From SZUA-265 sp966249405 (GTDB lineage Bacteria > Myxococcota_A > Polyangia > Polyangiales > Polyangiaceae): 9,622 nt of DNA. The notes under the pieces are model-generated. The model was not told the origin of the DNA, did not search any database, and saw only the letters and a program-made list of their open reading frames with translations. The position numbers and the translations under genes were made by a program. The stretch covers positions 1 through 9,622 of the forward strand of contig CBINDO010000313.1 of assembly GCA_966249405.1 (NCBI GenBank), given 5' to 3'. Position 1 is the stretch's first letter; each line of letters begins with the position of its first letter. Below, in pieces: positions 1-6,404 of the stretch.

Positions 1-2037
1 TCGGCCGGGCGCGCCAACACCATCTTGACCACCCCGACGCTGTTGTCGCGCGTGGTCGACGACGAGTAGCGACACCTCGGGCATCGCGGTCGCTGCGTTG
101 GCTGGAGCGTCCGCCAAACGCCATGCCGCTTTGACGATGCGGGCGTCGTGGAGCTTGCCGAGCTCGTAGTCGTGGCGCGCCGACTCCGCCACCCGTTGTC
201 GAAGCCACGCGAGGGCTTGTCGCTTGGCGTTACCCTCCGAATATTCGATGTTGGGCTCGCCCAAGTACCCGAGCAGCTCGCGTTCGATGCGGGTTTTGCG
301 CTCTCCATCTATGCCCCGATACCAGTCGTCCACGAGAGACTTACGACTTGCCACTGGCAGTAGGGCGAGAAAGCCCGCCTCGGCTTCCATGCGAAGGTAG
401 TCCATGTACATGCGCGTAGCCAACTGGTGCGTGACGTTCCCAAATACGTCGAAGCCGGCGACCAGCAAGTAGTGGATGCGTTCGAGCAACGGGTAGTCCA
501 TGAGCCACACCGTCTTTGGTTCGGGCCCGACGAGGCCCTTGGTCACGGTCGCGCTGTCGAAATGACGAAACACGGTAAGAGCCGCATTGTCGTTTCTGCC
601 GTCGCCGTCCCAAACCGTAGTTTGGTCGACACCACGGCCGTCCAACATCGCCCGCTCCAAGAACTCCGCCTTCTTGGTGACATATTCGGCATGTCGGTCG
701 CCGTAGCCGAGCCACATGGTTGGCCACGCGTTGCTTCCACTCGCGGCCGGCATCTCTTGGTCCATCCGCGACTGCGCCAAGAATTCGTCCTGTCGCTGCA
801 GCCACGGTGATTTCGGATCCACGAAGAACACGAAGAACCGATCGTCGATGACGTTGAGCGCCACCTGGCCACGGCACACGGGCCCTTTGATGAAGCCCAT
901 CAACGTGAACTGCGCTTCCTCGAGCATGAACCGATACCGTGAGGTCACGGGTAGTGCAGCAAACGTCCGGAACGGGTTCGACGCAAGCTCGGGTTCATAG
1001 TTCGGGAGCTCGGTGACCTCGTAGGGAACTTCGAAGAACAGCTGCCGGTAGCGAGCCAACCGTCTAGGGCTCAGCGCATAAGGCATGAGCGTTTTGTCGA
1101 CGACGAACTCGGGGCGCCGCACGAAGCGATAATAGACGCGGCCCGTTCCTGGGTCGTCGAACGGCCGGCGGCTGTTCACTTCGTCGACGGCGTTTTCCCG
1201 AGTCGAAGAACGCACCAGCCGAAACAGCTCGGGGGGTTCGTCGTTGCTCCCGTCGTCGAAACGCAACGTGGCGAACGAAAGGTGCTCGTAGATGTATCGA
1301 GCAACGAGTTGACCCTTCTTCGAATCTTGGTTGAGAAAAGCCTCCCACTCCACCAATGCTTGCCTGGTGCGCTCTCGCTCGATGCCCACCGGAGCATGCG
1401 GAGCACCGGCGCGCACCCATTCGACGAGCGACGCCTGTTCCTGCTGTGTCAACGGCGGCAGTGCAAACGGCATCCCCCAGGCTGGGTGCTCTCGGGCAAA
1501 CGCGTCGTACTCTTCTGCCCGCGGGCACGCATGTTTGCGGTCGACACCAAGCTGGTAGTCGTCGCCCACCCTCGCTCCCTCCGGCAAGGGGTGTTCAAGG
1601 CCCAGCGCAACGCTCCGCAGTAACAGACTCGCCCTCGGGTCGCTCGTCGAGCCCTCCGGAAGAATGGGGTAAAACCCCAACTCTCGCCATGCCACCACTC
1701 CCGTCGCGTCGACTCCGAGCCGCGTCGGAGTCGCGGCCGTTAGGCGCGAAGGGTCGTAGACCGCGGTCCTCGAGCCGCCGCGCTCGATGCCCTCGAAACT
1801 CTCGAGCTTGATCTGGCAGGGGGCATCGTAACAACCATGACAAACCACGCAGCGGTGCTGGAACACTTCACGCGCTTGCCGCCATAACTCTTCGTTGATC
1901 GCTACCGACGTGCGCACCTCGGGCGCAGGTGCGCGAACGTCCGGAGGCGTTCCGCAGGCGGACAGCGCGAAGATGGCTGATGACAGAAGTGCAAGATAGG
2001 AGAAGGAACCCAAGACCGACTGGGCGACATTGACCAC
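1..2037 (-). CDS. cti: Fatty acid cis/trans isomerase (Cti), c-type heme protein, 3' end off window
   Basis: Cti converts cis-unsaturated acyl chains of membrane phospholipids to trans in place, stiffening the membrane under solvent or heat stress; it is a heme c enzyme of the periplasm. The reading frame is open for 679 codons from a GTG at 2037, preceded by AAGGGGAG with a 7-base spacer. Residues 8-28 form a signal peptide ending in a lipobox, LSAC (Cys28). The heme site is CVVCHGCYDAPCQ from Cys63, almost diagnostic of the family. Other hallmark stretches are MGFIKGPVCRGQVALNVI (380-397), RFFVFFVDP (400-408), WLMDYPLLERIHYLL (about 511-525) and FDVFGNVTHQ with TRMYMDYLR after it (529-550). 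Known members are about 760 residues (recalled), so roughly 80-100 are off the left edge. Below about position 57 the Cti frame turns into R/G/Q-rich sequence while the neighbouring frame becomes coding-like, suggesting a one-base frameshift or sequence error. The gene diverges from the zinc-ribbon gene. Family identity is near certain; lipidation is inferred. Confidence 0.95.
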   Translation of the reverse strand, partial: MVNVAQSVLGSFSYLALLSSAIFALSACGTPPDVRAPAPEVRTSVAINEELWRQAREVFQHRCVVCHGCYDAPCQIKLESFEGIERGGSRTAVYDPSRLTAATPTRLGVDATGVVAWRELGFYPILPEGSTSDPRASLLLRSVALGLEHPLPEGARVGDDYQLGVDRKHACPRAEEYDAFAREHPAWGMPFALPPLTQQEQASLVEWVRAGAPHAPVGIERERTRQALVEWEAFLNQDSKKGQLVARYIYEHLSFATLRFDDGSNDEPPELFRLVRSSTRENAVDEVNSRRPFDDPGTGRVYYRFVRRPEFVVDKTLMPYALSPRRLARYRQLFFEVPYEVTELPNYEPELASNPFRTFAALPVTSRYRFMLEEAQFTLMGFIKGPVCRGQVALNVIDDRFFVFFVDPKSPWLQRQDEFLAQSRMDQEMPAASGSNAWPTMWLGYGDRHAEYVTKKAEFLERAMLDGRGVDQTTVWDGDGRNDNAALTVFRHFDSATVTKGLVGPEPKTVWLMDYPLLERIHYLLVAGFDVFGNVTHQLATRMYMDYLRMEAEAGFLALLPVASRKSLVDDWYRGIDGERKTRIERELLGYLGEPNIEYSEGNAKRQALAWLRQRVAESARHDYELGKLHDARIVKAAWRLADAPANAATAMPEVSLLVVDHARQQRRGGQDGVGAPGR

Positions 2038-2294
2038 GGACGGGCTCCCCTTGCACGCATCACGCCAAACTGGAGGCAGCAAAATCGAAGCCAAAGGCGC
2101 CGATCTCGGGCTCGGCGCCCCAGCGTCACCGCCGTGCGTTCTCGTCACGGTGTGTAGCAACGCACCAGCTGCTGCCGACGGCGACGGGCCTTCGCCGGCG
2201 GCCGATCGACGCCCCGCCGACGCGGATGAGGGTGGGCTCGCGACCCCGCGACGTGGTATGAACGGGTTCCCCTCGCCTCGAAGAGCCCAGCATC
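2038..2294. other. Divergent intergenic region between cti and the zinc-ribbon gene
   Basis: This 257-base stretch must hold the promoters of both flanking genes. I found no convincing -35/-10 pair on either strand; a TATGAA preceded by TGG near 2252-2260 is the only weak -10-like match towards the plus-strand gene. No convincing small gene, RNA or strong inverted repeat is visible. Confidence 0.5.
2045..2052 (-). promoter_or_regulatory. Ribosome binding site of cti
   Basis: AAGGGGAG on the minus strand lies 7 bases before the GTG at 2037. It decides the start: no ATG in this frame gives a full signal peptide, and the GTG places a hydrophobic stretch and LSAC lipobox directly downstream. Confidence 0.75.
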
Positions 2295-2999
2295 ATGTTT
2301 CAGCTCGTACCCTGCCCCGGTTGTGCTCGCCACGTTCGCCTCTCGGATGACGCCTGCCCATTCTGCGCCGCCACGCTGGATGTAGCTGCATTGAGTAAAC
2401 ACCACGCGGCACGGCGCGTCAGCGCCCCTGCGGGCCTGAAACGAGCAGCTCTGTTCGCATTGACGACGACCGCTGCGGCGTGTGGCGGGAGGAGTCAGGC
2501 CGACGAAGACACCGCCCCGCCGCTGGTCACCTTCGACGACTCGCAGCCGGTGGCCGGCAGTTCAGGGCTCACGAGCGCGCCGACGACTCCGACCGTGAAC
2601 CCGACGACTCCGACCGTGAACCCGACGACGACGACGTCTCCCCCGGTCGAACCCGGAACAACCGACACGGGAGCTCCGGACACCACCGTCGTGCCGGTTT
2701 ACGGAGCTCCCGTCGTTACCTCGACACCGGCGCCGACGTCCGAACCAGTGAGCGAAACGACGGAATGGGGCGAACCGGTCTACGGCGCGCCGATCCCGAC
2801 GGAGTTGACGACGGAGGTACCGGTCGTGTCGTCCGCGGGCGTTAACACGGAACTCTCCGAGTCGAGCGACTCGACGACGTTTGCCGAGTCGAGCGTGGCC
2901 ACAGAAATCGCGAGCGAAACGACGGCGACGGCAACCGATTCACCTGCCGCCGACGCAGGAGCAGCTGATACGGAGACCGGCGACGCGAGTGTGGACTGA
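2295..2999 (+). CDS. Zinc-ribbon / hydrophobic segment / VYGAP-repeat protein of myxobacterial type
   Basis: Function unknown. The 234-residue protein has three parts. Residues 7-24 carry a CPGC...CPFC pair, a zinc ribbon of rubredoxin-knuckle type with HVR between the pairs. Residues 51-62 are a short hydrophobic Ala/Leu/Thr-rich segment ending in AAAC (Cys63) followed by GGR, resembling a lipoprotein signal or membrane anchor. From residue 66 to the end it is low-complexity, rich in Thr, Pro, Ser, Ala and acidic residues, with two VYGAP motifs (135-139 and 162-166) and a duplicated PTTPTVN (96-109). I recall many myxobacterial hypothetical proteins with this order and similar VYGAP or YGPP motifs. 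A GAAGAG about 9 bases before the ATG supports the start. A zinc ribbon in front of the hydrophobic segment would stay in the cytoplasm if the latter is an anchor, with the acidic tail outside; whether Cys63 is lipidated is unclear. Confidence 0.8.
   Translation: MFQLVPCPGCARHVRLSDDACPFCAATLDVAALSKHHAARRVSAPAGLKRAALFALTTTAAACGGRSQADEDTAPPLVTFDDSQPVAGSSGLTSAPTTPTVNPTTPTVNPTTTTSPPVEPGTTDTGAPDTTVVPVYGAPVVTSTPAPTSEPVSETTEWGEPVYGAPIPTELTTEVPVVSSAGVNTELSESSDSTTFAESSVATEIASETTATATDSPAADAGAADTETGDASVD
2581..2622 (+). repeat. Two 21-base perfect tandem repeats inside the VYGAP-protein gene
   Basis: The same 21-base unit occurs at 2581-2601 and 2602-2622 with no difference visible, followed by a (CGA)n-like run to about 2636. 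It is in frame and encodes the duplicated PTTPTVN heptad, then PTTTT. This fits replication slippage lengthening a disordered linker. Confidence 0.9.
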
Positions 3000-3082
3000 C
3001 GCGTGTGACGGGCTCGCCGCTACGAACGTCCACGTGCGGCGTCACTGGGGTCGGGCTGGTCAGCCGCGTCCGCATGGAGACC

Positions 3083-3099
3083 GTGTGAACATAACACAC
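3083..3099. repeat. Inverted repeat GTGTG-N7-CACAC
   Basis: GTGTGAACATAACACAC has 5-base arms around an AT-rich 7-base centre. It lies between two converging genes. It could be a protein-binding site or a small hairpin, but there is no U-tract after either arm, so it is not a standard intrinsic terminator. Its role is unknown. Confidence 0.4.
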
Positions 3100-3157
3100 A
3101 TTCGGCGGCCCAACACGACCGACGCACGTCGAGGCGCCCCGCGTTCTCCGCGAGGAG

Positions 3158-3171
3158 CGCCGTGCACGGCG
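3158..3171. repeat. 14-base perfect palindrome
   Basis: CGCCGTGCACGGCG reads the same on both strands with no loop. It sits 30 bases past the stop of the phosphoesterase gene (transcribed leftwards). It may aid transcript termination or may be chance in GC-rich DNA; no T-run follows on either strand. Confidence 0.45.
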
Positions 3172-3200
3172 GGCACCGGTCGGAAACCCGCCGCACGTCG

Positions 3201-4946
3201 TCAGTTGGCGTAGATCGTGAACGTGTCGGCGATCCGTCCCGACACGTCTTTGAAGTAGGCCGTCGCTTTGTTTGGATTGCCGTCGACATAGAAGCGTACG
3301 AACAGCGCGCCGTAGTTGCTACCGCCGTTCTGCAACACGCCGTTCATGAGCCAGCGGTCGCTCGCGTAGTAGCTGGCCCACCAGGTATCGGTGCTGTGAC
3401 TCGACTGGAACGCTCGACGGTCGACGCCCGCGAGACCCGAGACGAACACGAAGCTGCTTTGAGCGCCCAAGTTCACGACGTCGAATGCGCCAGTTGCGCC
3501 GTGTCCACTCGCCGAGTTGCCGACGTTGGTCAACGTCAACGTGCGCGAATAGGAGTGTTCGTGTCCGGTCGATACGATGGCGCCAGCCGCGACGCACTCT
3601 TGGTACGCGCTCCAGCCCACTTCGTTGCCTTTGCTGCCTACCTGCATCTCGTGTTGATTCTTGTGCCAGCTGCACACCTTGAAAAGAGAGTTGCTGCTCG
3701 CCAAAGTATCGTGGAGGAACGTCACCTGGTCGGAGCTGTTGGCGCCGCAGTTCGACCGCAGCTCACTGGTACCGACGCACGATTGCAACAGCTGCAAGCC
3801 GCGGAAACTGCAATTGGCGCGGACGCCCAGTTCACCCGAGCACACCATCTCCGAGTTGCGCGCGTGCCGCGCCGCGATTTTCGCTGCATACCCGCTGGCG
3901 CCGGACCACGCCGAAGCGTCGTGGTTACCGATCACGGCAAAATAGGGGTAGTTGGCTCCGAGCACGCTCGTGATGCGGTTGTCCCAAGCCGTTGGGTTGT
4001 TTGCGTAGTCGAAATCGCCGTTGTGAACGACAGCCGCAGCGCCCTCGGCGGCAATCAGCTGCAACACCGCCGTGGAGTTGCTGTTGTTGCCCTGATCGCC
4101 GATGAACGCCACCAGCAGGTTCTGCTGAGTTGGTGTCTTGGTTCCACCACTGCAAGCAGGACATGGCCCGCCACAATCGACGCCGGTTTCGCCCTGGTTC
4201 TGGATGCCGTCGGAGCAAGTCGGGCAAGCGCCACAATCTCCCGCGCACGACGCACACGTCTCACCCGCTTCACAAACGGCGTTGCCACACACTGCCGAAG
4301 CACCGTCGTCGTATTCGATGTGTAGCAAGGGAGCAGCGGCCGCGACCCCATCGTAAGCCTCCGCGACGCGCGAGCCCGAGCCAGTGATCACGATCACGAG
4401 ATCGTTGCCGCTCGCCCAACCACTACGACCGGTGATTTCCGATATCACCGCCGCGATGTTGGGTGAGACCTTGGTCTGTCCGGTGGTGCTCCAAGCCGAC
4501 GGCGACCAGGCGACGGATGCGGTCGTCAGACTGCGATTGGAGAGGTTGCGCGAGCCAGTGGTGAACGTCGGAGCGTCATCGATGTTCTGGCCGCGGATGC
4601 TGAGTGACGTCGTCCCAGACGTGGACTCGTCGACCGTGAACGTGAGGGTCGCCGCGGTGATCACGGCGCCGCGGGGCACCGCGACGTTCTGAAATCGCAT
4701 ACCCACGACTTGTGCGCCCCTGCTGCCGTCGGTCACCAACTCGAGGTCCGTGGACGTGAGGGACATGCTCCCGGACGAACTCTCCTCCGCGTCGTTGCTG
4801 CTGCCGTTGACGCGCACGTCGACCGCGACCGTCAACGCCTCCTCCAATTTCGCGAAGTCGAGCGACGCCTCGTCACCGGCGCTATTGCCACAGCCAGCCA
4901 GCACAGCGACGCCGACGACGCCAATCCATCCATGTTTACCTATCAT
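3201..4946 (-). CDS. Secreted calcineurin-like metallophosphoesterase lipoprotein with Cys-rich linker
   Basis: Predicted envelope phosphoesterase of 581 residues; substrate unknown. The ATG at 4946 is chosen over one 18 codons upstream because AAGGGAGA precedes it by 4-5 bases and it starts a clean lipoprotein signal ending LAGC (Cys19). Residues about 42-212 form a beta-rich domain of a type common in secreted myxobacterial proteins (SSNDAEE, a DLEL strand, QVVGMRF, PRGAVITAATLTFTVDE, a WASGNDLVIVITGSGSR end). Residues 220-265 are a Cys-rich linker of two units, the second with CSDGIQN and GVDCGGPCPAC. The catalytic domain shows the metal motifs in order: GDQG (283-286), NGDFDY (309-314), GNHD (340-343), WHKNQH (427-432) and GHEHSYSR (461-468), so all metal ligands appear intact. 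The insert between GNHD and WHKNQH has several cysteines, likely disulfides, as expected for an exported protein. The overall fold may approach purple acid phosphatases, but specificity cannot be read. It converges with the VYGAP gene and diverges from the MFS gene. Confidence 0.93.
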   Translation of the reverse strand: MIGKHGWIGVVGVAVLAGCGNSAGDEASLDFAKLEEALTVAVDVRVNGSSNDAEESSSGSMSLTSTDLELVTDGSRGAQVVGMRFQNVAVPRGAVITAATLTFTVDESTSGTTSLSIRGQNIDDAPTFTTGSRNLSNRSLTTASVAWSPSAWSTTGQTKVSPNIAAVISEITGRSGWASGNDLVIVITGSGSRVAEAYDGVAAAAPLLHIEYDDGASAVCGNAVCEAGETCASCAGDCGACPTCSDGIQNQGETGVDCGGPCPACSGGTKTPTQQNLLVAFIGDQGNNSNSTAVLQLIAAEGAAAVVHNGDFDYANNPTAWDNRITSVLGANYPYFAVIGNHDASAWSGASGYAAKIAARHARNSEMVCSGELGVRANCSFRGLQLLQSCVGTSELRSNCGANSSDQVTFLHDTLASSNSLFKVCSWHKNQHEMQVGSKGNEVGWSAYQECVAAGAIVSTGHEHSYSRTLTLTNVGNSASGHGATGAFDVVNLGAQSSFVFVSGLAGVDRRAFQSSHSTDTWWASYYASDRWLMNGVLQNGGSNYGALFVRFYVDGNPNKATAYFKDVSGRIADTFTIYAN

Positions 4947-4950
4947 GATG

Positions 4951-4958
4951 TCTCCCTT
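4951..4958 (-). promoter_or_regulatory. Ribosome binding site of the phosphoesterase
   Basis: AAGGGAGA on the minus strand ends 4 bases before the ATG at 4946. It favours this start over the ATG at 5000, which would bury the lipoprotein signal behind 18 extra residues. Confidence 0.75.
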
Positions 4959-5101
4959 GTTCGAGGGCGTGACCTCGCATACGCCGTCGTCGCTTTTCAA
5001 GCGGCGCCCACCCCGGACATCGCCAAGTTAACAAGCTTTCACGCACTTGTCACACGCTCGTTGCACGATCCCCGCTATCGACACATCATCGAGGAGCTTT
5101 G

Positions 5102-5152
5102 GTGTTGCTCCAAGCCACCCCATGTACCCCATTTCAATCAGACCCTTGCTGA
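5102..5152 (+). CDS. Possible 16-codon leader ORF overlapping the MFS start
   Basis: GAGGAG at 5091-5096 has no start of the MFS frame at a usable distance, but a GTG lies 5 bases after it in another frame. The ORF reads VLLQATPCTPFQSDPC (first residue Met if used) and stops with TGA at 5150-5152, inside the beginning of the MFS gene. If translated it could couple translation to the MFS start at 5146 (TTG) or 5188 (ATG). Equally it may be a chance ORF beside a chance purine run. No attenuator hairpin is evident. Confidence 0.2.
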   Translation: MLLQATPCTPFQSDPC

Positions 5153-6381
5153 CGCTCGTTCGCTCGTCTCGTGCGTCGCGCGTCTCGATGCCGGCGAACG
5201 TGTGGGCGCTGGGCTTCACCAGTCTCCTCACCGACGTCTCGTCGGAGATGGTTGCGAGCACGCTGCCGCTCATCTTCGTCCTGCACTTACACGCTTCACC
5301 GGCGGCCCTCGCCGCCGCCGATGGGGTTCAACAAGGAGTCGCTGGGGTGGCGCGCTTGGTGGGAGGGGTCGTGGCAGACAAAGTGCGCGCCTACCGCGAG
5401 ACGGCCGCCGTGGGTTACGTCCTGTCTGCGGCTTGCCGCATCGGCTTCCTCTTCAGCCTGCTCGCGTCGCAGTTTGCTTTCTTCCTCGCGCTCGACCGCG
5501 TCGGCAAAGGGATCCGCACTGGACCTCGCGACGCTCTACTCGCGCACAGTGTGCCACACGGGGAAACAGCCCGCGCGTTTGGTTTACATCGGAGTCTCGA
5601 TACGGCGGGCGCCATGCTCGGCCCGATCCTCGGCTACTGGGTGCTGGGTCTGGTACCCGGTGATTACTCGACGGTGTTCGTTTTCAGCCTCGGCTTTGCT
5701 GTAGTGGGGGTCTTCGTTCTTGTCACTTGCACGACCAACGTCGCGTCCCCCGCGTCGCCTGCACCTACGTCGTTCAACGAGTTCAGACACCTCCTCGGCG
5801 ATCGTTCGTTGCGTCGTTTGAGCGCAGCCGCGGCGTTGTTCGGCCTGGCAACCTTGGGCGACCACGTGCTCTACCTCGTGCTCCAGCGCCACCACCATTT
5901 CGGGGCGCGCAACTTTCCATTGCTCTACGTCGCTACTCCCGCGGTGTGCATGTGCCTTTCTTATCCGTTGGGGGTATTGGCCGATCGCTGGAGCCGGACT
6001 TACGTGCTCGTGGGCGGCTACGTCGTCCTTCTGGTTGCGTACGTGCTGGCAATCGTTCCGCTGCCTACGTGGGGCGGAGTGGGGCTGGTGATCGGCCTGT
6101 TGGGTTTGCACTACGCAGCGACGGACGGCGTCTTCATGGCTATCGCCAGCCCGCTGCTACCCAAAGCCACGCTGGCATCGAGCCTTTCGCTCCTCGCCAC
6201 GGTGCTTGGACTGGGCCGCCTCGGAAGTGGGATCGCCTTCGGGCTCCTGTGGGCGGGCACCAACGACGCCACCGCGGTGCTCGTCTTCACGCTCGTCGGC
6301 GCCTCGAGCCTGGTCGGCGTCGTCCTTCTTCTGTGTTGTGGCGAGCCGCGACGTGGCTCGGATACGGCGAACGAACTGTAG
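5122..6381 (+). CDS. Major facilitator superfamily transporter
   Basis: Integral inner-membrane transporter, 419 residues from the ATG at 5122; substrate unknown. It has a run of hydrophobic segments consistent with about 12 helices. Recognisable motifs are NVWALGFTSLLTDVSSEM (26-43) in helix 1, GGVVADKVRAYR (81-92) in the helix 2-3 loop (motif A-like), DRVGKGIRTGPRDALLA (125-141), GLHRSLDTAGAMLGPILG (154-171), and a second motif A-like GVLADRWSR (284-292) after helix 8. The TDVSSEM and GKGIR.GPRDAL signatures mark a distinct MFS subfamily that I recall but cannot name by substrate. The start is uncertain: ATG at 5122 leaves a 25-residue leader, ATG at 5188 begins just before helix 1, and the frame is open back to a TTG at 5047; none has a good ribosome site. 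The TolB-like gene follows after 23 bases, so the two are probably one transcript. A drug or metabolite exporter is possible but not shown. Confidence 0.9.
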   Translation: MYPISIRPLLTLVRSSRASRVSMPANVWALGFTSLLTDVSSEMVASTLPLIFVLHLHASPAALAAADGVQQGVAGVARLVGGVVADKVRAYRETAAVGYVLSAACRIGFLFSLLASQFAFFLALDRVGKGIRTGPRDALLAHSVPHGETARAFGLHRSLDTAGAMLGPILGYWVLGLVPGDYSTVFVFSLGFAVVGVFVLVTCTTNVASPASPAPTSFNEFRHLLGDRSLRRLSAAAALFGLATLGDHVLYLVLQRHHHFGARNFPLLYVATPAVCMCLSYPLGVLADRWSRTYVLVGGYVVLLVAYVLAIVPLPTWGGVGLVIGLLGLHYAATDGVFMAIASPLLPKATLASSLSLLATVLGLGRLGSGIAFGLLWAGTNDATAVLVFTLVGASSLVGVVLLLCCGEPRRGSDTANEL

Positions 6382-6404
6382 TGTAACGTTAACCCAACAA
6401 CCAT

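Noticed and set aside
341..877. 178-codon minus-strand open frame within cti
   Set aside because: Same strand as cti but a different frame; the Cti frame carries conserved family motifs over this whole stretch.
3162..4325. 387-codon plus-strand open frame
   Set aside because: It lies antisense to the phosphoesterase, whose metal motifs and lipoprotein signal are unmistakable. Its sequence shows no family features, and long antisense open frames are normal in GC-rich coding DNA.
4947..5121. Divergent promoter elements such as TTGTCA, TTGCAC and TATCGA near 5047-5081
   Set aside because: Spacings of 23 and 9 bases do not suit a sigma-70 type promoter, and no better pair was found on either strand.
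4710..5663. 317-codon plus-strand open frame across the 4947-5121 gap
   Set aside because: It overlaps the phosphoesterase 5' end antisense and the MFS gene in another frame, and turns Arg/Gly-rich in the overlap, as frame shadows do.
5584..6111. 175-codon minus-strand open frame opposite the MFS gene
   Set aside because: Low-complexity Arg/Glu/His/Gln sequence without motifs; the opposite strand has clear MFS signatures.
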